From: Centroberyx gerrardi
Taxonomy: Eukaryota; Chordata; Actinopteri; Beryciformes; Berycidae
Assembly: GCF_048128805.1 (NCBI RefSeq)
Contig: NC_136020.1
Location: forward strand, 11,461,153 to 11,525,152
DNA: 64,000 nt
Direction: 5' to 3'
Shown here one piece after another: positions 45,403-56,230 of the stretch. How positions within the stretch are numbered: the stretch's first letter is position 1; each line of letters opens with the position of its first letter. The translations under genes were made by a program, and so were the position numbers. The notes beneath the pieces are model-generated. The model made no database searches. It was not told where the DNA came from and worked only from the letters and a program-made list of their open reading frames with translations.

Positions 45403-48400
45403 AAATGGAAAATGCATCTTTATGTCTTTGGATGGCGCACATTTCTCACTTTAGTCAAAGAAGAGTCAGTCAAAACCAAACTTTTCACTGCAATTTCTTT
45501 GTGATTTTCATTGTTTGTTCCCAGACTCTATGAAATCAGAAGCAAACAGCCTGCCAGCCTCCTCCTGACCTTCACTGTGCCTCCTCCTGGGTTGTGCAGC
45601 TGGACGGCGTGGACCTCCATCTGCAGGACGCTGCGGGGGTTTACCACCAGCTTCCCTGTGGTGAAGCCCGCGTCACCTGGCTCCTTCAGCACATGGAGCA
45701 GGAAGTTGACCCCAGGAAGCCCCGCCCACTCTGCTACATCAAACCTGGAGGGTACAGCAGGTTTTTTAATGTTCTTTCTTTCTGTTTGTTTCTGCTCTCT
45801 TTATGTCGTAATATTGGTAATTTGTTGGTTTGTTGAGTCCAATATGGTTTCTGAATTTTGGGGTTTAAGGAGATATGAGTGTTCAGGGAGTCACAGCACA
45901 AATCTCCAATTATAGCTGATTGTTTGTTTGTACGCTTGTTTTATCCCTTTTCTTTCAGATGATGATGATTATGATTATTATTGTTATTTCATTGCTTCCT
46001 TTTGTTTGCTGGAGGGAGACGTTTTTGTCAACTACAGCCTGTACTACAAGTTGTAATTAATTCATTCACTCAGTAACACATTCACTCCTTTCTTCCTAAC
46101 CTGCTGTCTTTCTCCTTTTCTTCAATAGGGAAGATGTTGTTGGCAAAGTAGAAGTTGACGTTTTCTCCATGTTTGCTCTCCAGTGTGGACAGGAGCTCTG
46201 CCCAGCTGTCACTACCTGAAATACAACAATATAATACAACATAACATAGCATAACATAACATAATTTACAATGGAATTATTATGCACACCACCATCTTTA
46301 TCCCAAACACACTCTCACCCACACTCTCTCTCTCTTATGTGCAACACAGTGTGTGTTTGTCTCTCTGTCACACACACAGACACACACAGCTACCTGTGGG
46401 CAGTATGACTTCGTCTGCGTCATGCATGAACAGGTATCTGGTCTGGTACATGTATCTGTACACACAGTCGTTGTTGGCAGGTATCTGGCCGTAGTAGTGC
46501 AGGTCACCAGGCGACAGGGAGGGCAGCCAGCTGGATGATACCTTGAAGTGGGTGTCAATCGGCCAGGACAGCACCTCAACCAGACCCACCTGGGACGGTG
46601 TTTCACATTACATTAAGGCCGTTTAGCTGATGCTCTGACGCAACAGTAGAAAAAGCCTCGATCATCAGTAGAAGTCAATGCACAAACACATGGGCAGGAC
46701 CAAATCTGTAGCAGGCTGATCCAGCTCGAGGCCTTGAGTTTAATACATGTGCCACAGAGCCATAAGAGCTGGAAGGCATTATAAAATGGCACTAATCTTG
46801 CAATTTTCTCTTAAGTCTTTGATTATTACCAATACACAGGATCTGAGGTAACTATTGCTTGGCTGAGGCAAAATCTGAAACCTGGCTGAATGATGTCACA
46901 GACAAGACCCAATCATATCCTGCTCAAAGCTTCAGTTTTATGACTAATTGGTTATTAAATAACTTGAACATAAACAGCAGTTGGTGTTCAGTCTACTCAC
47001 TAATATATCTGTGACAGATGGGTTACCGACAATAAGTTTAATGGTCCTGGTGTACACATCTATCCAAGTTCCTAATTAATTATTTCTAACTTGAAGTTCC
47101 AAACATAATGATTGAAGTTTTCTGTAGACTATGGTTGGTTGTGATTATTAATGGAAATGTCAGTGTGTCCACTGTCACATGTGGCATAGCAAGCTCAAGA
47201 GACTAAACAGCTACTCTGGTTGCTATAGTTACTGTACCTGGTTGCTGTAGTAACGCAGCACCTCCTCCATGGCAGGGGAGCAGCTGCTCTTATAGACAAT
47301 GACCCTCTGAGCCCCTAGGAGGCGATACAGCTCCATTGCCTGGAAATAAAAATGTAAAAATGCGAATTATTTGGCTAATCATTTGGTTGATTTTAACGAA
47401 ATGCTTAGGAGGGAAACCAAACGGCTAAAACAAAATGGCTGCAAATTGGAAATATGAAATCAAATAAAAGAAAGAGCTAGTTATTGCTCAACTTTATATC
47501 ATGTAGTGTGATGTATAATAATATGCATTAAATAGATGTAATGTCACTAACCTGGATGAACTGAAGCACATTGTCATAGTGATTAAACATGGTGGACAGG
47601 CACACAGTGAAGTTCAGAGGGAAACTGGAGCGGCGTTCAGCCTGGTTCAGGACAGGCAGGACGGTGATGTCATTCTGCTCCACGCCTTCAGACAGCAGCC
47701 CTGCGTACCTGTTAAGTTTCAGTGTCAGAAAACATTATTTCCTATAATACACTCATCTTAGATATGGGTTCACAGACACGAAAACAGGGAAATGGCGTTG
47801 CAATTGTAAAAGCAAAAGATCAAGTGTTTAAAAAATAGATTTTAGCTAAAGTGTGACTGAATACATCAATTTACCTGAATTTGAATAAAACAATCACTGG
47901 TTACATTTACTGCACTTTGCTTTGTTTGCACATAAATAAATTGTAGCAATATGTAGCCCTTCAAATGACACCTGTTAAACACCCTGACTGGTTGACCATG
48001 TTCCTGGGTTTATTTTCTTCAACTACTAGGCTATCTAGATGCTGAACCCCCAACTTTTATAAAAGATTTGAGATATGTTTCAGAAAAAGTGGATTCTATT
48101 TGACAAACTACTTTAACTGTAATCAATCAATCAATCAATCAATCAATCATGTACTGGTTATCTCTAAGGTGCGCATGTGTAACTGTAAGACTGTACGGCT
48201 TTACTAAAAAGCACCATGTGTTCTGTGTCAACCTAACCTGGATAAATAGACCAAAACGCCACACACCCACATCACACATAATGTTTTTATCTTTTCTTAC
48301 ATTTCCTTTGTTTTTCTGCTCTTGAAGATAAGAGTGATTTATCCAGGATATCTTGACACTTCACCACTGTTATCTCCCATCCACACCCTGTTACACACAT

Positions 48401-51400
48401 TCACATCCGCTGGTAGAAGGGCTCATGGGGAACAATGACACTACTATACTACTACTATACTTTTTACTCCACTACTACATTTATGTGATGGCTGTACTTA
48501 CTAGTTACTTTGCAGAATAAGGTTTTACATGCAAAACATACAATAAGCTCATAAAATATGATGCATTGTTAGAGTTTAAACTCCCCAACAGTATATGGAG
48601 TAGTTAGATCTACAACATTAAAACACTTCTCACAGCTTAATGCATCAATAATTTAACACTCTGAAAGGGACTGTTCTTCACAATGAGTACTTTTACGTTT
48701 GATACTTAAGTACTGTTGAAGGAAATAATGTTATCTTTATAGTCAATGCATAATATATACTTAATCAATATAATCAAAGAGAAATATATATTTGCACATT
48801 CCTTTGATCAGACAGCACACATACATGTACTATGCACAGTAAGAAGAGAGTAGAGAGAAAGAGGCCTTTGATACCAGCTCATGCCAGTAAGTTTCTCACA
48901 GACAAGCGAGAATAATGGGATTGTTATTGCCAGAAAGTGAGGTTGTATCCAATATTGCACGCAGAAGAGCATTCATATCAAGGACAAAATGATCCAGGAA
49001 TTAGGGAGGAAGGCTCCTAGTTTCGGCCCTGAGGTACAAAACAGCTGGTGCTTTCCATCACCAATAGATGGATTGACGCACTGACCATATTCCGACAGTT
49101 AGACCAATTAGAGAGCCACATTAGGTAAAGTTTGGAAGCAGTCTATCCTTCTAGGTGGAGCATTGTGTGAAGGGGGGTTAGAAGATAGAAAAGAACCTGA
49201 AGATGAGAATTCTTGGTCAGACCCTTCACATAATCAGTTGTATCGTGTACTCTGTTATCTGAAGAATAAAGCAAAGGAAATTCTCATTCGTTCTGTGTTC
49301 AGCTCCTCGAACCTGAAGTGGAAGAGAGAAGAAAATCCACTACGACAGTACATTTTACTGCTAATACTTCTATACTTTTACCTAAGTAAATTATTGAATG
49401 CAGAACTTTTACTTTTAATGAAGCATTTTTCCATTATGGTATTGCTACTTTTACTTTAAGGGTAACCAAACCCCACCCAAATCTGTGGTGAAGCCTGACA
49501 CCTAATGGTGAAAAGTAGGGTAGTGAACTGGCCTTGGCCCGGCCTGGCATAAGAGGTGGAAAACGTACTCAAATCCAGCCAAATCAGCCATCTGCTATTG
49601 GCTGGTCTTTTTGCCAGGTGATGTCACCTTCTATAGAGTAAACAGGTGGTGACATTTCAAAGACCAGCCAATAGCAGATGGCTGATTTGGCGGGATTGGA
49701 GTACGTTTTCCACCTCTTATGCACTTATTCTACTGCCAGCATTTACTGTTATGCCTACTGTACATTAGAAGACTAAGAGCTAGACTACAAATGGCATAGC
49801 ATCTCACATTAATCATTTGTTTAAAGCTTGTCTTTCCATCACAGAGCCAGAAATGTTTTTCCGACAGTGTGGCAGGTCACCAGGTAGCTCGTATTCAAAA
49901 AGGTCAACTGAGAGTGTGTGGTACCTGGGTCGGCAGCCGTCAGGTATCTGACACAGGAAGTCCCCTGTGCTGTAGGGGAAGAAGTAGTGGGAGGGGTGGG
50001 TGTTACGTTCTGCTGCCACGGTAACCAGACGGCCGTCGTTATGGCAGCAGAAGACGCAGCGACTCCGCTGTTTGTCCTCTTCCCGCCACACGATGGCGAG
50101 CAGGCGGACGCTGGCCTTGGCCGCCCGGTGCTCATGGAAGGCGTTGAGCAGTGATGTTTTGGAGCCGTGAATGGGGGTGAAGGGGTGGGAGCCGACCTTC
50201 ACACCACACCGCTCCCTGGACTGGAGGTTTCGAGAGGGAGAACAGAGGGAGGAGTCACTGAGACCACGAAGGAGAGAGAGGGGCGGGGTTGATTCAAGCC
50301 CACAACACTGCCAGTAGATTGTATGTGCCCGCTTATTAGATCTCTGCTGTGGTTAACTAGCTTACTCCTCTATTGTGAAAATGTGACTTTATTAATTGTG
50401 TCAATCACAGGCCACCGTAAGCTGTGCCAGAAATCATGCTGTTGCAAGTCTTGGTCTCTGACAGCCAGTGGTTGATAAAGCTCATAGATTACTTAATGGC
50501 ACTTTAATGTTGCATCAGCAGGTTGTTCTCACAGTCATTGTACTGTAGCTGTTTCTTGTCACATCACACATGACATTTTTGGTATGCAAGTCCCAAGAAC
50601 CTGTAGTCACCTCCACCATCAGGAGTAACACAAAAGTCAAGTCTGTCAATCACTGCCACTAACCACAAGTAATATTAACACAAGAGTCAATAGAGTATAG
50701 TAGAGTTTCAGTAGGCCAACAGTGCGGAAGTCAGCTCTGCCATGGTTCGCTGGCAGCAGCTGCACTATAACTTCAGTGGGTTTTTGAATGTTGTTTTGGA
50801 CTGATGCCAAAAATAAGCTCTGTGTTTAACGCAGGCCTGTCTTGTCAATGTCTTGTCATACATTTTGTTATATGAGATAATTTTGACAAATCAACACTGC
50901 TTTCATTAATTTTAAAGCATAATTGTAATCACTGCAATCAATGCAAAACTGCATGGGATCAATGCACTTGATCCCATGCAGTTTGCTTATAGGCCACACA
51001 GAGGAGTAGAGGATGCCACAGTCACTTTGCTTAACTTACTTGTTAAACACTTGGAGGGAAATGGGTCTCATCCTAGACTTCTATTTGTTGATTTTTCCTC
51101 TGCTTTTAACACAATTCAACCCCATATTTTAACCAGCAGGTTAAAATATAGAACTTTTAGAACAATTTGATTTGAGTAACAATCTTGTGGGCTGGATCCT
51201 TGACTTTTTAACTAATAGGACACAAAGAGTGAGGGTAAATGGAATTCTGTCCGACCAAGTTTGCGCCTCAACTGGCTCCCCACAAGGATGTGTGCTTTCG
51301 CCCCTATTATTTATCCTCTACACAAATATGTGTCAGAGCAGGTGTGAAAATAGGACCATCTTAAAGTATGCAGATGACTCTGTTATTGTTAGTCGGCTCC

Positions 51401-53231
51401 AGGACAACGACACCTGCCACGGCCCGGTCATCGACGACTTTGTCAAGTGGTGTGAGGAGTCCTATCTTCAATTAAACATATCTAAGACAAAAGACATGAT
51501 AATTGATTTTAGAAGACATGCCCACACACATGAAGTCACATCCATTAAGGGCCAGACAGTGGAATGTGTGCAATTTTACAAATATCTTGGGACAATTATT
51601 GACTCAAAACTGAACACTGAAGAAAATTGTGAAGCCGTGTGCAAAAAGGGGCACCAGCGTTTGTTTTGTTTGAGGAAACTGTCCTATTTCCACATCGATA
51701 AAACCATGATGACCTTATTCTATCGTGCTTTTATTGAATTGATTTTATCTTTTTCTTTGGTGTCATGGTTTGGAAACCTATCTTTAAAGAACAGAAACTC
51801 TCTGAATCAGATTGTGAAATGGTCTAGTTGGCTGATTGGTGAGTCACAGCTTAACCCAGCGTCCCTGTACACCAGACAGTTACAGCGGATAACTGACTCG
51901 ATCTTAAATGACGACTCCCACCCTCTGCACAGTGAATTTCAGCTTCTTCCTTCTGGACAAAGGTTTATCGTCCCAAAGTGCAGAACAAAGTGGTATAAAA
52001 ATAGCTTTGTTCCAGCAGCCGTCACTCAGATTAACAAGTCGTAGCAACATTGCACAGATGATGTTTATTTATTTATTTATTTTATCTTTTAGTTTTAGTG
52101 GTTTAGTGATTTGGAACTTTGAGCCTACTTTTATTATGTTTGTCTACTGTTTGTGTTGTTTCTAAAATGTGTGTCAAGATGGATGACTCTCTACTGCAAA
52201 CCAAATCTACCTACGGGTACAAATAAAGTAACCTGAACCTGAACCTAATCCATGTTAGTAAAAAGCTAATGCTAGGCTAACCTGTGAAAAAAATAAACTA
52301 CAGCAGAGGTTGCATTCCTCCAACATCACAAACACAAAGCTTCAGCTTCAGGCAAGCTAGCACGCTAGCAAATTCAAAAACCTACAGTTTAAGAAACTAC
52401 TATTGTAAAAAAATATAAATCTGTAAATATTCTGCTTTATGACGTGTTATTGTGTGACAAACCCATTGCAGTTCAGTTTCTAAAACAGCCATTTGTTAGC
52501 AGCTTACTGTATTAGGGCGCATAAAACCTTCAAAATTCACGAAAGGGATGTTTAATGGTTTATTTTATCTCACAGAACGAAATGTTAAATCTTTCTTAAG
52601 CTTGTCTTAACCACAGACCTTATTTTCAGGCTTTTAACCAAAACCCCATTCAAATCGTAATAACTTTTCAGCCTAGGGAACCCACGGCTCAAAAATGCGT
52701 ACTCACTTCCGGGTTTTAGGACTCAAAACCGCTCTTGGTCCAAGGTGGCGGCACACCAATGAACTGTGGTCTACTACCCACTTTTGAACCATTATTTGTG
52801 ACAATGAAACATAAAACCTCAAATATGATCATGTCTGTATATTATGAACGGTAAAAGTTATTACTGAGGTGATTTACTCACTACATACAATTCCTGTATT
52901 AGATGTGCATGAGTGTGTGTCGGGCCACTACTGCAACTTTCTCCTGTTTGATCAAAACTTTGCTTAAAGAACTTTCCTCCCCCCAGCTGTAACCCTTCCT
53001 CCAATACAATCAATGGCAATTTGCGATCCTGGTCACTCTATTGTTCCTGGTGAGACCTGGTGAATCAGTTTCCCTGAATCTAGCTATACACCTTTCCCCT
53101 GTTCCACTGCAGTGACTCACCAGCTCATCTGTTGTCCAGTGCTGCTGAGTGAAGAAAACTACAACTCCCATCAGAGAGACCAGCAGAGCCAGGACCAGGA
53201 AGACCCTCCTCTGCTGTCTCCACGTCACCAT
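45005..53231 (-). CDS. Glycosyltransferase family 92 protein, type II membrane (8 coding exons, 448 aa)
   Basis: Coding exons in order: 53231-53121, 50220-49925, 47708-47552, 47339-47238, 46589-46394, 46215-46101, 45744-45570, 45199-45005; 1347 nt including TGA, phases consistent. Residues 10-30 (VFLVLALLVSLMGVVVFF) are a signal anchor after a short basic cytosolic tail, the layout of a Golgi type II enzyme. The lumenal domain carries the GT92 (formerly DUF23) hallmarks: FPLNFTVCLSTMFNHYDNVL, a KSSCSP motif, SWPIDTHF, GDLHYYGQIPANNDCVYRYMY, and the catalytic DxD-type HDADEVILP at 278-286, which should bind the divalent metal and nucleotide sugar. Characterised GT92 members, such as C. elegans GALT-1, add beta-1,4-galactose to fucose on N-glycans. 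The sugar used here is not known. An untranslated exon ends at about 54065. Intron 1 carries an L2-like LINE and other repeats. Confidence 0.92.
45338..45537 (-). repeat. Dispersed repeat copy B with (GT)n tail
   Basis: On the minus strand this reads tttcatagagtctggg, agtttggttttgactgactc, gagaaatgtgcgccatcc, ccattttgtatg and then (GT)n, matching copy A at 35753-35975. It lies in the last intron of the GT92 gene, about 30 bases from exon 7. Confidence 0.75.
45345..45399. repeat. (CA)n microsatellite
   Basis: A CA run with one cg interruption forms the tail of repeat copy B on the opposite strand. Confidence 0.95.
46600..46760 (-). repeat. Possible fish SINE/LINE fragment
   Basis: The start, acattacattaaggccgtttagctgatgctctgacgc, is the inverse of the common fish retroelement tail (gcgtctgctaaa...aatgtaatg). 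The rest is degenerate. It begins within 20 bases of GT92 exon 5. Confidence 0.45.
48121..48149. repeat. (AATC)n microsatellite
   Basis: Seven aatc units lie in the GT92 intron between exons at 47708 and 49925. Confidence 0.95.
49547..49722. mobile_element. Palindromic MITE with about 64-bp inverted arms
   Basis: The left arm starts gcataagaggtggaaaacg and the right arm ends cgttttccacctcttatgc. The arms pair over about 64 bases with a few mismatches (aaatccagcc versus aatcccgcc). A loop of about 45 bases itself holds a smaller inverted repeat (aggtgatgtcacct). There is no coding capacity. This is a classic fold-back non-autonomous DNA transposon. It lies 200 bases from GT92 exon 2. Confidence 0.8.
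50968..52255 (+). mobile_element. 5'-truncated LINE (L2/CR1-like reverse transcriptase)
   Basis: The element enters inside the reverse transcriptase at DPMQFAYRPHRG, continues through LLFVDFSSAFNTIQP, then STGSPQGCVLSPLLFILYTN and the catalytic KYADDSVIV, and then the thumb region to a stop at 52044. A frameshift with a stop near 51165-51172 splits it into two open pieces (50976-51170 and 51172-52044). The endonuclease and all 5' parts are missing. The 3' end is tacaaataaagtaacctgaacctgaacct, a short tandem tail typical of L2-type elements. It lies antisense in GT92 intron 1 and is inactive. The clade name is from general likeness; L2 is the best guess. Confidence 0.85.
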
Positions 53232-53416
53232 GGGAACTACCTGGATGGGTTGATTCAGATCAACAGACAGACATTACATTCATGCAATAATGAAAATAGG
53301 TATGTGTGCATACAGTGCATTATAAATGGATGGCCCCTTAATTTAAATTTTAAAATAACAAGGCTAAAAACATACATATATACATCTATTGGTGACGAGT
53401 GTGTAGGATAATTTTT

Positions 53417-53592
53417 GGTTTGATTTACACAGGCACAAAATATGTGATTTTAAACTATTTGGGGCACAGATCAGATCTTCTCATGGCTGTCTAACCAGGG
53501 AAAAACAGGAATCACTTTTTTTTTTAGGCAGGGAAATCACACCTGTGCCAAAGAACAATAAAAATCAGATTTTTATGTATCTGTGTAAACAA
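53417..53592. repeat. MITE-like element with TTTACACAG ends
   Basis: The left end gatttacacaggcac and right end tatctgtgtaaac are inverses. The interior carries cagatcttctcatggctgtctaacca, wording shared with 56050-56230 and 58826-59140. Confidence 0.5.
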
Positions 53593-54064
53593 AATTGGAG
53601 AAAGGCTCTTATACATTGTTTAATTAAATAATTTCATTGATCACACAAAAAATACCAGGCTTTCAAGCAAGAGGAACAAACAGACAGAAATAGGTCTTTT
53701 CAGCGTTGCCACATTTTCCTACTTCCTCCTTTCCTGCGACTTTATTACTTCAGTGACAGACATCACATTAGCTCTGTGCCTGTTGCATAGCCTACAGTTA
53801 CACTAAAACATGTAAACCTGAACTGCATTACCATACCACAGTACACTGGACATGTAAACTGCATGACTATGACTAAACTACACTTGAATTCTTGTTATTA
53901 TTATTGAGCAACCTGTTTGGCTAAAAAAATGGTTGAAAATAATAAATGAATAAAACATAATAAATAGAAAATAAATAGAAAACAAAATATTTAGAAAACT
54001 GGCATTAAGGCGAATAACTGATAAAAAGCAAAGTGAATGAGATGAAAATTATGAAGTTACTCAC

Positions 54065-54300
54065 CTCTGTTCTTCCTCTTCACAGCAAATAATTAGATCT
54101 ACTAATCTAAGAACAAAGAACCTGTTCAGCCTTAAGCCTCAAGTCTATGGCTGTAGCTGATGTCTGGTTAATGATTGATGGTGAGGGTAATATTTGTGGT
54201 ATAGGTGTTGCCTGTCACACACACAAACTTTCTCTCCCACATTCTCTTGCTGTCTTAAGTTACGCCTGTGAATCATATTTCATCAGACTTCACCGTGGAG
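54065..54300 (-). other. Probable 5' untranslated exon and promoter zone of the GT92 gene
   Basis: A strong minus-strand donor (gag|gtgagtaac) is at 54065/54064. It pairs with the acceptor catccag|gtagttccc at 53241/53240, which leaves 9 untranslated bases before the ATG at 53231. The 5' end of this exon cannot be set from sequence. Confidence 0.5.
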
Positions 54301-54939
54301 ACGTCAGATCAGTTTCAGAGTTAATAACCACGTCCTGTTGTGCCTGTGAACAGAACAGGAAGAGTTAAAGTGGTTAAAGAAAGAAGATTGCGCTAAATAA
54401 TTGTGTAAATATCTGACTCACAGTATGATTGCTTGACTTCTTAAGACTTGGATTATGCTGCACAAGCTGTATGGAGTCGTTTTATGGATATTTTTTTGCT
54501 CTTTTTGGAACTCTGAAGAACCAGACCCCACGGACTTCAGTTGTTCTGGAGAAGGCTGCTACGGAGTTGTGGCGGCAACCTCCCTGTGTGTTATATGGAC
54601 TAACTAATAGATAAGACTAACAAGATGAACTAACAAGAAGATAATGACCAGACTTTACTGGGCTGTAGGCTATTTAACACTGCAATGGAATACGTGTTCA
54701 CAAGATGACATCAATAAGACAAATTAAAATTTGACAGCATAAAGAAGAACAAATGGTCTCCTTACAAAAACAGCAAAAACGTACAGCCTGGAGCGATGTC
54801 CAGCCTAACCCTGACCTGATTCTAAGCCCAACCCTAACATTAACCCTCACCCAGACATGAAATATCTACACAGGTAGAGAACCTCTAATGGATTACAGAC
54901 ATAAAAGGGAAGCAAAAACCACAGCTGTAGGAAATGCAA

Positions 54940-54945
54940 TTTATT
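54940..54945 (-). terminator. Poly(A) signal of an unseen minus-strand gene
   Basis: Minus-strand AATAAA is followed 15-30 bases on by a GT-rich element (agctgtggtttttgc on minus). It lies upstream of the GT92 gene on the same strand, so it would end the next gene in the row. Confidence 0.45.
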
Positions 54946-55334
54946 TGCAATTTTTTAATAACATCATTCCTCAGATAAAAATGCAATGTTACAGGAATAT
55001 ACATCAGAGATTAATTTAAAACTTGCTTTCAAGGGACCATACAGTCTAAATATACTTTTTCCTTTTTTATTTACTGGTAGCGTGCGTTATAAGCAAGACA
55101 GACTCTGTCACCAATGACAGACTGACAAGTTACAGATACAAACTGTACATCACCTATTTACAAATCAACTTTTTGTTTGATTTTTCATTTCACTTTTTAT
55201 TGAAAATAGGAGTAGAAAAGTGATTGAATTAATATTCTGATTTATTTCATTTGTATTCTTTCCCTTTCTAAAATCTAAAATGAAACGAATGAACAAACGG
55301 AAAAAAGAAAGGATTTTCCTTTAGAAAAAGAAAG

Positions 55335-55375
55335 AGAAGAAGAAGAAGAAGAAGAAGAAGAAGAAGAAGAAGAAA
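55335..55375. repeat. (GAA)n microsatellite
   Basis: About 13 aag units form an uninterrupted purine tract. Confidence 0.95.
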
Positions 55376-56049
55376 AGGTGTGTCAACCGTGAGACCATGC
55401 AGTCGTCACCAAGGAGACAAGGTAACTGAGGAAACCAAATGAGGTCGGGCCAGTGTCACTTAGCAACCTCAGAACCAATGGAATCCCTCACATGGCGGAG
55501 GGGAAGTGGCTTATATGAACGAACTCAGTTACAAAATGGCCACCTGCCTCCAAAGCTACCATAAGCACAATAACACACTCTAGTTCATTTTTTGACCATA
55601 AATAGTGCTGTTATTAAATACTACATTTAACAGTAGCGCCACTACTAATATTACAACAAATAGGTTGTTGGTCTCTGTGTGAATATCTCTCTCCAAAAAA
55701 TAAACTTGAGGATTAACAGGCTTTTCTCCAATGGAAAAAAACAACAACACAACAGCTCAATCCTGTCAGCGGCCCTTTAACACTTTGCATGAGTAGTGAA
55801 CTAAAACTATGAACAAGTTTACCCGGTACGGAACACAAAAGCCTTCGCAACGAGCTGTGTATCCTGCCGTTGAATCAAACATAGTCTACTCTTGGTTTCA
55901 GTGGAGAGTTTTAGTGTCGTGCAGGCTGTTGAAGAGGCCTTTCCACACCAGCAAGAAATAAGTCTTGGAAGAAACACTGACAGTGTGCACAACAACCGCT
56001 CTTTACCTAAGAGTCTGATGCTCTGAAATGGGCCAACTCATTCATTAAA

Positions 56050-56230
56050 GCTGCATTTACACAGACATACAAGACCTCTTTGTTTTGAACTCTTTGTGGC
56101 ATGGCTGTGATCTCCTCGTGGCCGTCTAAACAAGAAAGAAACCACTTGGAATCCAACTTTTCCCAGTTTTGATGACCATGCGGAGATCTGATTTGTGCCA
56201 GCAAAGAGTTCAATTCAGATCTTTCACGTC
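56050..56230. repeat. Related MITE-like copy
   Basis: It begins gcatttacacagacatac and contains ctcgtggccgtctaaacaag, ccacttggaat and agatctgatttgtgcc, as in the elements at 53417 and 58826. Confidence 0.45.

Noticed and set aside
49813-49924. Extension of GT92 coding exon 2 to an in-frame stop at 49813
   Set aside because: Splicing at ccag|gtacca (49925) joins in phase to RYAGLLSEG and preserves the family pattern; read-through would end the protein before the catalytic part.
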